Assembly: GCF_024436065.1 (NCBI RefSeq) | Contig: NZ_JANFNS010000003.1 | Span: 124,001-188,000 of the forward strand | Reading direction: 5' to 3' | DNA from: Saccharibacillus sp. JS10 | Lineage (GTDB): Bacteria > Bacillota > Bacilli > Paenibacillales > Paenibacillaceae | Length of the DNA: 64,000 nt | Part shown: one piece after another, positions 16,941-25,748 of the stretch | Position numbering within the stretch: position 1 is the stretch's first letter | Layout: each line of letters starts with the position of its first letter | Position numbers and translations under genes: made by a program | Notes under the pieces: model-generated | Seen by the model: only the letters and a program-made list of their open reading frames with translations | The model's database searches: none | What the model was told of the DNA's origin: nothing

Positions 16941-18404
16941 TTATTTTAGCTTCAACTCTTGATGATCAAGCACTTCTTTGTTGTACGACAAAATTTTGAA
17001 CGTCAGCGGCTGCGCGTAATCCATTTTTTTGTATTCATAAGTCGAAATCGTGGACTTACTGGATGGGAATATTTTTGTTTCAGAACCTCCATTTTCATCC
17101 ATAAACATGGAAGTCGGGTACTCGGTACCCTTTGCATCTGTAAATGTACGTCCCAAGAACAAAGTAGAAGGCCAGTCGCTATTTTCGATATATCTGCTTG
17201 CATCGATCGGATAATGGAATTGTGCGACTTCATACCCTTCCGAGCTTGGACTTACATTGACCGTTATGTCGTCATCCGGTGCTTGCAGCACTTTTGACGT
17301 TTCCGTGTTTACGATCAGCTTCTGTTCTTCGCGATCCAATGCTTCGATTCCGTCTACGCTGAATACAACAGAATCAGGGTTTCTTGGTAGCGACGTATTG
17401 AAGGTGAATTTGAAACGTACTGAATCTTCCGTCAGATGTTCAATCACGCCTCCGGCAGCGCCGAGACCGCTTTTGAATTCAACGGTTTCGCCGTCTTTGG
17501 TTATCATCAGCTTAGGTGCAACTAATCTCGAGATGTTTTTGGTGTTTTTTTCGTCAGGAACCAATACGATATATCCTCGGTTCGGAGTAATCAGCGCTTG
17601 TTCGACATGCAGCATTTGTCCGTCTACGGTCAACGTCTGCCCGGCAGCCAGATTCAACTCGCCTTTTGAACCATTCGGGTCGACTTTCACGTCAGCTTCT
17701 AGAACGGCAAGCTCTTTACTACCTTTATCATAACCGGGATTTAGCGTGCGGCTGTACAAGGGTGCCTCTAATTTGAAAGATTCCAGATTTTTCGTCTCGC
17801 TTGAATCCAATTCGAATGTCGCGTAACCGTATAGACTGCCATCGATAAAGTAGTCTTTGCGATATTCTTGAGACCCGATCTGCTTGCCCGATTCGTTTTT
17901 GAGTACGCCTATACTGATTGCAGTGGAACGAACGTCTTCTCCGCTGATTTCATACAGCAGCGTGAGTTTCTGGCTGTCTCGCACGACGCCGTACAAATCC
18001 AACGTAAATCCGTCTTGTTCGACTCTAACGTCAAGCGGTTCCACTTCTTTTTTGTCCAGCGCATGTCTCAATACCTGGTCGCCTGTCACGCTAGGACGAA
18101 AAATTTCGTATTCGCCCCATTTGCCAGTTACGCGAGGCTGGGTTTGTGGCGTAGGTGCCGCCACGATTGCCGCGCGAACTAGATTTTGACCGCCATCTGT
18201 CGCGATAAATACGCCTGTCGCGAGCGCAAGACTTGCTACTCCCGCACCGCCGTAACGATAAATTCGTTTGCGAGATACGGATTGTCCCTGATTCACGCCT
18301 ACGCGAATCGCGCGCATCAATGCCGCATCGCTTACTGATGTCCGAGTTTTCTCTTCACGAGTGGCTTCTTTTTGGAAAAGTTGTTGAATATGACGGTCTT
18401 CCAT
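16941..18404 (-). CDS. DUF4179 membrane protein, probable anti-sigma factor (pair 2)
   Basis: A 487-residue paralog of the pair-1 and pair-3 proteins. The cytosolic N-terminal about 45 residues include SVSDAALMRAIRVGVNQGQS, one TM helix follows (about 48-66, GGAGVASLALATGVFIAT), and an extracytoplasmic DUF4179-like region fills the rest. The gene lies 40 bp behind its sigma factor gene. Likely role: holding the sigma factor at the membrane until an envelope signal arrives. The three paralogs are alike in layout but clearly diverged in sequence. Confidence 0.83.
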   Translation of the reverse strand: MEDRHIQQLFQKEATREEKTRTSVSDAALMRAIRVGVNQGQSVSRKRIYRYGGAGVASLALATGVFIATDGGQNLVRAAIVAAPTPQTQPRVTGKWGEYEIFRPSVTGDQVLRHALDKKEVEPLDVRVEQDGFTLDLYGVVRDSQKLTLLYEISGEDVRSTAISIGVLKNESGKQIGSQEYRKDYFIDGSLYGYATFELDSSETKNLESFKLEAPLYSRTLNPGYDKGSKELAVLEADVKVDPNGSKGELNLAAGQTLTVDGQMLHVEQALITPNRGYIVLVPDEKNTKNISRLVAPKLMITKDGETVEFKSGLGAAGGVIEHLTEDSVRFKFTFNTSLPRNPDSVVFSVDGIEALDREEQKLIVNTETSKVLQAPDDDITVNVSPSSEGYEVAQFHYPIDASRYIENSDWPSTLFLGRTFTDAKGTEYPTSMFMDENGGSETKIFPSSKSTISTYEYKKMDYAQPLTFKILSYNKEVLDHQELKLK

Positions 18405-18444
18405 ATTTGATTCCTCCTGTGCCTGTGATTGATATGGATTTTCG

Positions 18445-18954
18445 TTACAACCATTGCCGCATCTGCTTAAGTGCTTTGTGCAGCCACGTTTTGACAGTGC
18501 CTTCCGGTTTATTCATGACTTTGGCAATATCCGCTATCGTCAGATCATGGTAATATTTCAAAATCACGACGTGACGATACTTCGCGCTCAGCTTTGCGAT
18601 CGTCCTCTCCAGATCGATCCGATGCGAGCTGACCATCTCCACTTGCTGATCTTCTCCGGCTTTGTCTGACGGTACGACCCTTTTGCGTCTTCGAAGTTCG
18701 TCCATGCAGCAGTTAATCAGAATCCGAATCATCCAGGGTAAAAATGCCGCATCCTCTTTTAACGATTTTCTTTTGACCCAAGCTTTGCATGATGCTTCTT
18801 GAATGACTTCCAGCGCATCCGCTTCGTTATGAAGATAACTGAATGCGATTCCGTATAATTTTTGCCGATGCTGCGCGATCTTTTCGATAAATAGTTCTTC
18901 GCTTCCAGCTGCTGCATGTGCGCCTTCTTGCTTGAATTCCATAGGTGTGTCCAC
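18445..18954 (-). CDS. RNA polymerase sigma-70 factor, ECF type (pair 2)
   Basis: A 169-residue ECF-like sigma factor. Region 2 is visible as AFSYLHNEADALEVIQEAS with PWMIRILINCCMDELRRRKR. Region 4 ends with the helix-turn-helix LTIADIAKVMNKPEGTVKTWL. The GTG at 18954 is preferred because AGGAGGGG lies six bases upstream; a TTG two codons earlier touches that site. A GAAAAC-18-CGTC promoter-like element sits about 60 bp upstream, in keeping with autoregulation. The DUF4179 partner follows directly. Confidence 0.9.
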   Translation of the reverse strand: MDTPMEFKQEGAHAAAGSEELFIEKIAQHRQKLYGIAFSYLHNEADALEVIQEASCKAWVKRKSLKEDAAFLPWMIRILINCCMDELRRRKRVVPSDKAGEDQQVEMVSSHRIDLERTIAKLSAKYRHVVILKYYHDLTIADIAKVMNKPEGTVKTWLHKALKQMRQWL

Positions 18955-19010
18955 CTGCAACCCCTCCTACTTCCACGCGTGTCTGTTGATCTAATCGATT
19001 ATGTACTATA

Positions 19011-19038
19011 GACGGCACTTCAGTAGCAAACGGTTTTC
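19011..19038 (-). promoter_or_regulatory. Candidate ECF promoter of pair 2
   Basis: On the minus strand, GAAAAC (19038-19033) is followed after 18 bp by CGTC (19014-19011). Pair 3 has TGAAAC and CGTC with identical spacing, which suggests autoregulation or cross-regulation. Confidence 0.55.
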
Positions 19039-19053
19039 GTTTTTGGAAAAATA

Positions 19054-19084
19054 AACAAAAAAAGCTGGAGCCCTAGGCTCCAGC
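19054..19084 (-). terminator. Terminator of the pair-3 sigma/DUF4179 operon
   Basis: Minus-strand GCTGGAGCC and GGCTCCAGC form a perfect 9-bp stem with a 3-base loop, followed by TTTTTTTG. Confidence 0.85.
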
Positions 19085-19093
19085 GATTTGTAA

Positions 19094-20488
19094 TCAAGGC
19101 TTTAAAGTGATTTCTTGTTCGTCTTTGACGCCTTGCACATAATCTTCGATTTCAAAAGATAGAGGCTGAGGGTAATCACCTTTTTGAATATAAAAGGTAA
19201 GTTTATTTTCTTTTCCTTCGCCCCTCGTCTCTTGTACCGTGCCGTTAAGATCGGTTGTGGTATAAGGCTTACCTTCGTTATCGGTAAAGGTCTGAAGCAA
19301 ACTGAGCGAACTGGATTCGCCGAAATCGTCTTGTTTACTTGGATAATACAGTTCAATTTGCTGAATACCGGACTTTATCGATTTAACGTCTACTTTGAAG
19401 TTTTCGTTAGGAGCTTCAACAATCTTATTTGCATCCGTATCGATCACAATATGCGCGCTTTCTTTGGGCACATATTGAACACCTTCGACTCCTAATACAA
19501 TCTGATCGGGATCGATGATTCCTTTTTCGTTTGTAAATCTCATATTCCAATCCGCGGACTGCGTCAGATCCAGTTCTTGGAGCTTCAAGGCTCGGTCGCT
19601 ATGATTCAACTGTAAATAAGGAAAGGCTAGACTGGATATTTTCCCGGTGTTGCTAGCGTCTTCGTCCAAATTTACATAAACGGATAACGGAGTAAACAAT
19701 AGCTTATGAATCTGCACCGTCTGCCCAGATACGGTCAACTTTTTAGGTTGTTGGAATACGACTTCATGCTCCCCCGTATCTGTATCGATTGGATTTGCGC
19801 GAAACGAGATTTGGGAGTATTTACGCAAGTCTTCGCTATCCGATAGTTCTCTATGACCTTCTATCGCTTTCAAGTCGAAATTTTGCAATTTACTGCTTGT
19901 TTCGCCCTTAAAATAGAACGTAGCATACCCGTATGTTTCACGGCTGTCGTCTAGATTGAGTTCAGTGACCCCGGTACTGGACGCAAGAATCTGACCATTT
20001 TCTTGATCCAATAATTGCATTTCCGTAAAACGAGCGTCTTCGCGCGTATACAATACCGTTAAACTCTGACTATCGCGAATCACGCCTTTGATTTGAATCG
20101 AAGAATTTTTTTGCTGCGCCGGCGTATCTACTTGTTCGATTAAACCGCGCTGCATCGCACTATTCAGTACACCTTCTTGACTCAGTAATTGGCTAAAAGG
20201 CGCCCAAGGTTTCGCTACCGCTACATTCGACTCTGCCGCTTGATTCCCTTTGCCGTGATCGACTACCCCCTGCAACTGATCGCTTCCAAGCCAAAACAAC
20301 GTGACAACGGCGACCATAGCCGCTACCGCCCCTCCGTACATCCAGCCTTTACGGATTCTTCGTTCTCCGCTTGCCCGCTGTATCCCTCGTCTGATTGCTG
20401 CGCTACGCTGCGCCGCAGAAGGCATAGCTTGTTGCTTTCGAAGGCTTTCCGCTTCTTGCCGCATCAGGCGTTCCATCCGATCATTCAT
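19094..20488 (-). CDS. DUF4179 membrane protein, probable anti-sigma factor (pair 3)
   Basis: A 464-residue paralog with the same plan: a cytosolic N-terminus with QQAMPSAAQRSAAIRRGIQR, a TM helix (about 47-66, MYGGAVAAMVAVVTLFWLGS) and a long extracytoplasmic part with DUF4179-like beta domains. Its start overlaps the end of the pair-3 sigma gene by four bases (ATGA), so the two proteins are probably made at a fixed ratio. That supports a sigma/anti-sigma relation more strongly than in the other pairs. Confidence 0.84.
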   Translation of the reverse strand: MNDRMERLMRQEAESLRKQQAMPSAAQRSAAIRRGIQRASGERRIRKGWMYGGAVAAMVAVVTLFWLGSDQLQGVVDHGKGNQAAESNVAVAKPWAPFSQLLSQEGVLNSAMQRGLIEQVDTPAQQKNSSIQIKGVIRDSQSLTVLYTREDARFTEMQLLDQENGQILASSTGVTELNLDDSRETYGYATFYFKGETSSKLQNFDLKAIEGHRELSDSEDLRKYSQISFRANPIDTDTGEHEVVFQQPKKLTVSGQTVQIHKLLFTPLSVYVNLDEDASNTGKISSLAFPYLQLNHSDRALKLQELDLTQSADWNMRFTNEKGIIDPDQIVLGVEGVQYVPKESAHIVIDTDANKIVEAPNENFKVDVKSIKSGIQQIELYYPSKQDDFGESSSLSLLQTFTDNEGKPYTTTDLNGTVQETRGEGKENKLTFYIQKGDYPQPLSFEIEDYVQGVKDEQEITLKP

Positions 20489-21042
20489 TTCCGTGTACCC
20501 CCTTTACCGTTCTGGTCGGCTTCGAGTTTGATTCGCATTTGTTTCAGACTTCGGTACAGTCGGCTTTTTACCGTACTCTCGGACTTTCCTAGAATTTCTG
20601 CAATCTCGGCAAGCGTCATATCGTGATAAAAACGCAAGATCAAAATATGTTTATATTTTTTCGGCATCCGTTCCAGCGCGGCTTGCAGATCCAAATGGTC
20701 GTTACTTTGCATTTGCGAGATTGAAGAACCGATCTGATCTTCGCGAATATGCTCCACCGGAATCACTCTTTTGCGTCTTCGAAGTTCGTCCATGCAACAA
20801 TTAATCAAAATACGGATGATCCATGAATCAAATAATTTCTCGTCTTTGAGCGATGCCCGTTTACGCCAAGCGCGATACGAAACTTCTTGCAAGATTTCTA
20901 GCGCATCCGCGTTACTTCGTAAATAACTGTAGGCGATTCGATACAGCTTGCCGCTTTGCCGGTCAATCCGTTCGAAAAACAGTTCTTCTTCGCCTTCACA
21001 GACCCGCTGCTCTGTCTTTTCCCAATCCAACGTTTCTGCCAC
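20485..21042 (-). CDS. RNA polymerase sigma-70 factor, ECF type (pair 3)
   Basis: A 185-residue sigma factor. Region 2: YSYLRSNADALEILQEVSYR followed by DSWIIRILINCCMDELRRRKR. Region 4 contains MTLAEIAEILGKSESTVKSRL. It starts with GTG at 21042 behind AAGGGGGG. The last codons overlap the DUF4179 partner by four bases. A TGAAAC-18-CGTC element lies about 33 bp upstream of the start. Confidence 0.92.
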   Translation of the reverse strand: MAETLDWEKTEQRVCEGEEELFFERIDRQSGKLYRIAYSYLRSNADALEILQEVSYRAWRKRASLKDEKLFDSWIIRILINCCMDELRRRKRVIPVEHIREDQIGSSISQMQSNDHLDLQAALERMPKKYKHILILRFYHDMTLAEIAEILGKSESTVKSRLYRSLKQMRIKLEADQNGKGGTRK

Positions 21043-21074
21043 CTGCTTCCCCCCTTAATAACCTTCGTGGCTAT

Positions 21075-21102
21075 GACGGGCAATTTGCTATATAAAGTTT
21101 CA
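21075..21102 (-). promoter_or_regulatory. Candidate ECF promoter of pair 3
   Basis: On the minus strand, TGAAAC (21102-21097), 18 bp, then CGTC (21078-21075). It resembles ECF promoters such as the SigW/SigV type, with a somewhat longer spacer. Confidence 0.6.
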
Positions 21103-21111
21103 TTTTAGTTG

Positions 21112-21166
21112 TAAAAAAACAAAAAAGCCGCAACATGCTCCTCTATAGGATACATGTTGCGGCTAA
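21112..21166 (-). terminator. Terminator of the GH65-phosphoglucomutase gene
   Basis: Minus-strand AGCCGCAACATG and CATGTTGCGGCT pair perfectly, followed by TTTTTTG. Confidence 0.85.
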
Positions 21167-21183
21167 ATTTGATCGAATGCGTA

Positions 21184-24177
21184 TTATCCTTTAAGCTCGC
21201 GCTTTGGGAACTCTTCCATCCATTCCCGTAGCAATGCCGGGTTTAAATCCGCAGGTGACGATACATGGTGATCGGCATCCGGCAACGTTTCTTCGGTGCC
21301 AATTCCGACTGCCGGCATTCCGGCGCGGTGAATCGAAATGACGCCCGCTTCGGCGTCTTCAATCCCGATACAACGCAGTGGATGTACGCCGACGCCTTCG
21401 GCAGCGTTCAAGAAAATCTCGGCATCCGGCTTTTGCAGATCGACAGCACCTGCATCTGCGACGTAATCGAACAGATCCGTCACGCCAAGACGATCCAAGA
21501 CGGTCGGCGCATTGCGACTTGCCGAAGCCAAAGCGGTCAAAATCCCGTCGCGGCGTAGCGACTTAAGCAGCTTACGCACGCCCGGCAACAACGCGTCTGG
21601 TGTGAGCGTCTGAAGCAATTCTTTGTACCGCTCGTTTTTTTGATCGGCAAGCTTCATCAGTTCGTCTTGAGTGAATTGACGATCCCCGTTTTGCAAAATG
21701 AGCTTCAACGAAGCCATACGATCGACGCCTTTGAGCTTTTCATTATATTCGCGGTCGAATGGGATATTCAGCTCGTCCGCAAGTTCTTTCCACGCTTGAT
21801 AATGAAGTTCGGCAGTATCGGTAATTACGCCGTCCAGATCGAACAAGACCGCGCCCAATACTCGGTTCGGCAATGTCAGTTCGGTTTCCAAATCCGCAAC
21901 AACGCCGAAGTGTTCGATTTTGACTGGATCGCCTTCAAGAATCCGGTACGTCGTCGATTCTGCCGACATACTAATATATAGCCGTCGTCCTTGCCATTTC
22001 AGCGAAAATCCGCAGCGTTCCCATTGACTCGGCAATACAGGGCGGAAGCTGAGCTTGTCCGGGTCTTGCTTCATTCCGGCAAAGCCATGCACGATTGCCA
22101 GACGGCTACCCGCCATTGCAGCGGCATGAATCCCGTCTTTGACGTTGCCATGCGTGTCGTCCAAGTCCAGACGCGCCGTTTCCATAAAGAATTCGTAAGC
22201 TTGATCCATATAACCAAGTTCCGATGCGACCATCGAATGTACGCAAGCGGACAACGAAGAATCATGCGTCGTTAATCCTTCGTAATAGAGATACGCACGT
22301 GCTTTCTCCGCTCGTTTGAATCGATCCGGTTGCACGTGGAACGCTAACACCAGATCGGCTTGCTTCAATACTTGATGGCGATAGATATCCATTGGATGAT
22401 AATGCAGCAGCAGCGGGTATTTATCTTTTGGCGTATTGGCAAAATCCCAAGGTGCTTTGTGCAAGAAACTATCATCTTGCCCGATCATGCCTTGCTCGCG
22501 GTAGATAAACATTTCTTCTGCCATTTTGCGCCATGATCCGATCTCCGCGTCGCTCACTTGCAGACGGTCGCATAACTCCTCGCAGCGACCTTCGTGCATT
22601 TCTTTCATTTCTTCCATCAATTTGACGGTGTATTCGAACTGATCTTGTACCATGACGTTCGTATACGCATTGTTGTTCACAAGAGCGGTATACTCGTCAG
22701 GGCCTGTTACGCCGTTGATGCAGAAGCCGCGCCCCGGGATAAAGCTTCCGTAACCTGCGAAGAATCGGCTTGTTTCAATTAGAATCTCAAGCCCTTCGCC
22801 GTATTTATAATCCACATCGTTAACAGCTTCGTTATAAATTTTGATGGCATGAGCAATATCGGCATTGATATGAATTTGCGCTGTTCCGGCAGGGAAATAC
22901 GCAGAAGTTTCTTCGCCGCTGATCGTACGCCACGGGAATAGTGCGCCTTTGAAGTTCAATTCTTCGGCACGTTTACGCGCTTCCGGCAAAATATAATACC
23001 GGTAATCCAGCAATTTGCGCGCAATTTCCGGTTCGGTATATAAGAAGAAAGGCAATACATACATTTCGGTATCCCAGAAATAATGCCCTTCGTACCCTTC
23101 GCCGGTTAGTCCTTTTGCCGCCATATTGGTACGTCCGTCTCGACCAACCGATTGGAACATGTGGTATGCGCTAAAACGCAAACCTTGCTGAAGGGCATCA
23201 TCGCCTTCGACGATAATGTCCGCAGACAGCCAAAATTCGTCAAGAATCCCTTCCTGCACGACCGCATAGCTGTCAAAGCCACGTTCCCAAGCTTCGTCCA
23301 ACTGACGAATTCCTTCTCTCCAGAGATCGCCTGTTTTCGGTTCTTCCGAAGCGTTATAGACGACATACTTTTCCAATACCACTTCTTCGCCGGATTGTGC
23401 CGATACGGTAAACCGCTTTTCGACTCGACCGCTTGAAGAATCGGTTTCCAGCTCATAATCAGCGCCTGTTAATTTATGTTCGGCTGCACAAGACACATGG
23501 AATCCTGTCACCCGCGTGCGCTGCATAATGCCCATATACGTTTTATCTTCGCGCATCTCAAGTGTCGATAATACCGGACCGGAGAATGACGAACCGGAAC
23601 GCGGATCTCCTGACGACGATTGGTTAACTACATTACCGTCGATCTCGGATTCAAACCGAATTTTGCCGTCAAAATTCATTGGCTTAACCGTACAACGGAA
23701 CAGCAGCAGATGCGGATCATCTAGCGATGCCATCCGTTCGAATGTAATTTCAACTTCCCGACCTTCAAGCGAACGCCACTGAATCGTACGCGTCACAATT
23801 CCTTTTCGCATATCCAGTTGACGCCAATACCCGAATAACGTTCCTTGGAACATATGCACCGGTTCATCTTCTAGCCAAATACGGATAATTTGGGCGTCCG
23901 CTACATTCAGCATCGTTTCGCGATCTCGCGCAGAACCATACGTTTCTTCGCCATATACGATTGGAGCGGATTCGTAAAATCCATTGATATAGGTTCCTCG
24001 AAGTGACGTTCCAAGAGGGCCATAATACCCTTCTTCAAAATTCGCACGAATACCGATATACCCGTTGGCTACAGCGAATATCGTTTCGTCTCGTAAATTT
24101 TGCTCCGTATCCAGCGTATGCTCGGTCACCGTCCACGGTTCATAGGCATAGATCGGCCCATCGGATAAATGCTTCAT
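21184..24177 (-). CDS. Fusion of GH65 disaccharide phosphorylase and beta-phosphoglucomutase
   Basis: A 997-residue protein joining two enzymes that act in sequence. Residues 1 to about 760 are a GH65 phosphorylase (N-terminal beta-sandwich, then an alpha/alpha barrel) with the catalytic acid in TGPDEYTALVNNNAYTN. Residues from about 775 (AVLFDLDGVITDTAELHYQA) are a HAD beta-phosphoglucomutase with DxDGV, ASASRNAP and GIEDAEAG motifs. Phosphorolysis of maltose, trehalose or kojibiose would give beta-glucose-1-phosphate, which the second domain turns into glucose-6-phosphate. The ATG at 24177 follows AGGAGG. The exact disaccharide is not readable from the sequence. Confidence 0.92.
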   Translation of the reverse strand: MKHLSDGPIYAYEPWTVTEHTLDTEQNLRDETIFAVANGYIGIRANFEEGYYGPLGTSLRGTYINGFYESAPIVYGEETYGSARDRETMLNVADAQIIRIWLEDEPVHMFQGTLFGYWRQLDMRKGIVTRTIQWRSLEGREVEITFERMASLDDPHLLLFRCTVKPMNFDGKIRFESEIDGNVVNQSSSGDPRSGSSFSGPVLSTLEMREDKTYMGIMQRTRVTGFHVSCAAEHKLTGADYELETDSSSGRVEKRFTVSAQSGEEVVLEKYVVYNASEEPKTGDLWREGIRQLDEAWERGFDSYAVVQEGILDEFWLSADIIVEGDDALQQGLRFSAYHMFQSVGRDGRTNMAAKGLTGEGYEGHYFWDTEMYVLPFFLYTEPEIARKLLDYRYYILPEARKRAEELNFKGALFPWRTISGEETSAYFPAGTAQIHINADIAHAIKIYNEAVNDVDYKYGEGLEILIETSRFFAGYGSFIPGRGFCINGVTGPDEYTALVNNNAYTNVMVQDQFEYTVKLMEEMKEMHEGRCEELCDRLQVSDAEIGSWRKMAEEMFIYREQGMIGQDDSFLHKAPWDFANTPKDKYPLLLHYHPMDIYRHQVLKQADLVLAFHVQPDRFKRAEKARAYLYYEGLTTHDSSLSACVHSMVASELGYMDQAYEFFMETARLDLDDTHGNVKDGIHAAAMAGSRLAIVHGFAGMKQDPDKLSFRPVLPSQWERCGFSLKWQGRRLYISMSAESTTYRILEGDPVKIEHFGVVADLETELTLPNRVLGAVLFDLDGVITDTAELHYQAWKELADELNIPFDREYNEKLKGVDRMASLKLILQNGDRQFTQDELMKLADQKNERYKELLQTLTPDALLPGVRKLLKSLRRDGILTALASASRNAPTVLDRLGVTDLFDYVADAGAVDLQKPDAEIFLNAAEGVGVHPLRCIGIEDAEAGVISIHRAGMPAVGIGTEETLPDADHHVSSPADLNPALLREWMEEFPKRELKG

Positions 24178-24337
24178 CTCGTATCCTCCTATTGCTTGGT
24201 CTATGACTTTTTTTCCTCTGCAACACATCTTAACTTATTACCCACCTCGGTTCGGGTAAATAACTTTGTTGAGCGTAAAAGACGGCAAGAATCACAAAGT
24301 TTTTTAATGGTAACGGATACATTTTAAAAATTTGCAA

Positions 24338-24428
24338 AAAAAGGGAGCCTACGCCGAAGCGAAGACTCCAAGTCAGGGTTTGTTGAAAGGGCTTACAATT
24401 GCATTATAAGCTCCCTTGCTCCTTTTGT
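24338..24428 (-). terminator. Probable terminator of the phosphorelay/glycosyltransferase operon
   Basis: Minus-strand AAGGGAGC pairs with GCTCCCTTTTTTT across a long interval. Apart from this, 24178-24514 shows no gene; its right-hand part is AT-rich. Confidence 0.5.
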
Positions 24429-24514
24429 GAATCCCTAATTTTTCAAATTAGAGAAGATTTTTTTTGGATTTCTTGTTCTAATTTCTTATGAGCACGGATC
24501 GTTCAAATTTATAT

Positions 24515-25741
24515 TTAAGATTTGAACTCCATAGCGTCTGCTTCTTCTAATACTTTTTTCATCATCGGTACATAGACGTCCCAGTAGAAGGCATCTTCGC
24601 TACCCGGTCGATCCCAAGTGAACCAACTTTTGAAAGTCGGCCAACCTGCATATCTGCGCCAAAATGGATATTCGTCGTGATCTGCATAGTCGCCAGCAAA
24701 ATAATAACTGACTTGCCCGACTGCCGGAGCTACGGTCGCGCCAAACGGCAAGGTAGCGTTGGAACTGCTACTTGTAACTTCCCGTCGAATCACAGCAGGG
24801 AAACTTTCCGCTACACCATGCTCGGCGAGTAGTGCACGTCCATTCCCTGTTAACCGTAGATCGTAATTCGCAAGGACTTGGCTGTCAGAAGAAGCCGTTA
24901 CAATATCAAACCAATAGTTATACCGGTTTTTCGGGTTCATCCCGAGCAATTCTTGACCGTCTTCCGTAAAGGCAATGCATGCTCCGCCTTCGGTTTCTTC
25001 GCCTTCGCGTAGTACGAATAGATCCCCATCATCTTGCACGAACAAAAATCCCGGACCTTCGTAATTCCATGTATTACCCGTCATTTCTTTGTAGCGGTTG
25101 GGAACCCATGCCGGAACTTCAACGCCTGCTGCTAGATCCGGGAAGTAACGAGCTGTCCAGCCTGTCCACTTCATCCCAAATAGCGCGCTGGCACGGTCTC
25201 GCACTGCATCCTCGGTAGGTGCGGCAACCGAATTGAATTCCGCAATTAACATCGCACCGCGCGAAGCTGCCGCTTCAAGAACGTTCACATCTACCGTTTT
25301 CATACCGCCTTCTTGCGAATCCGGCGTTTGTCCACCGGCATTCGCTGGCACTCCCGCTTCGTTACCTGTATCGGCATCTTCTTGATTTTGCGATTCCGCC
25401 AAGCCATACGTATCCGCAACATAAATCAGCTGCGGCGTTTCTTTGAGCTCACTTAACATGCGTTCGGCTGGGCGTTGACCATTCTGGATCGGGAAATTGC
25501 CGTAATAATCGCGATTATATAGATACTTTTCTCCATCCGGCATCCGGTATTTTTGTTGATTCAATACCCAAAACAATCCTTTGTGTTCGCGATAACTATC
25601 GTCATTAACGGTTTTGTCCAGTACGGCGATCGACAAACTTTTTGCCGGCTTTACTTCCCAAATGATCCACGGCAACAGCACAAGCAGCATTAATGCAGCA
25701 AGACCGAACCAAAATCGAGGAAATGTTTTTTTTGTTTTCAA
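24515..25741 (-). CDS. Membrane-anchored protein of unknown function in a polysaccharide operon
   Basis: A 408-residue protein with an N-terminal signal-anchor (about 10-30, FWFGLAALMLLVLLPWIIWEV) and the rest probably outside the membrane. No family recognised. It begins with LSIAVLDKTV and contains a Glu/Asp-rich, low-complexity insert (about 115-145). It is the last gene of a six-gene operon, seven bases behind the glycosyltransferase, so a part in making, modifying or exporting the polymer is likely. That role is inference from position only. Confidence 0.7.
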   Translation of the reverse strand: MKTKKTFPRFWFGLAALMLLVLLPWIIWEVKPAKSLSIAVLDKTVNDDSYREHKGLFWVLNQQKYRMPDGEKYLYNRDYYGNFPIQNGQRPAERMLSELKETPQLIYVADTYGLAESQNQEDADTGNEAGVPANAGGQTPDSQEGGMKTVDVNVLEAAASRGAMLIAEFNSVAAPTEDAVRDRASALFGMKWTGWTARYFPDLAAGVEVPAWVPNRYKEMTGNTWNYEGPGFLFVQDDGDLFVLREGEETEGGACIAFTEDGQELLGMNPKNRYNYWFDIVTASSDSQVLANYDLRLTGNGRALLAEHGVAESFPAVIRREVTSSSSNATLPFGATVAPAVGQVSYYFAGDYADHDEYPFWRRYAGWPTFKSWFTWDRPGSEDAFYWDVYVPMMKKVLEEADAMEFKS

Positions 25742-25748
25742 CTTCGGT

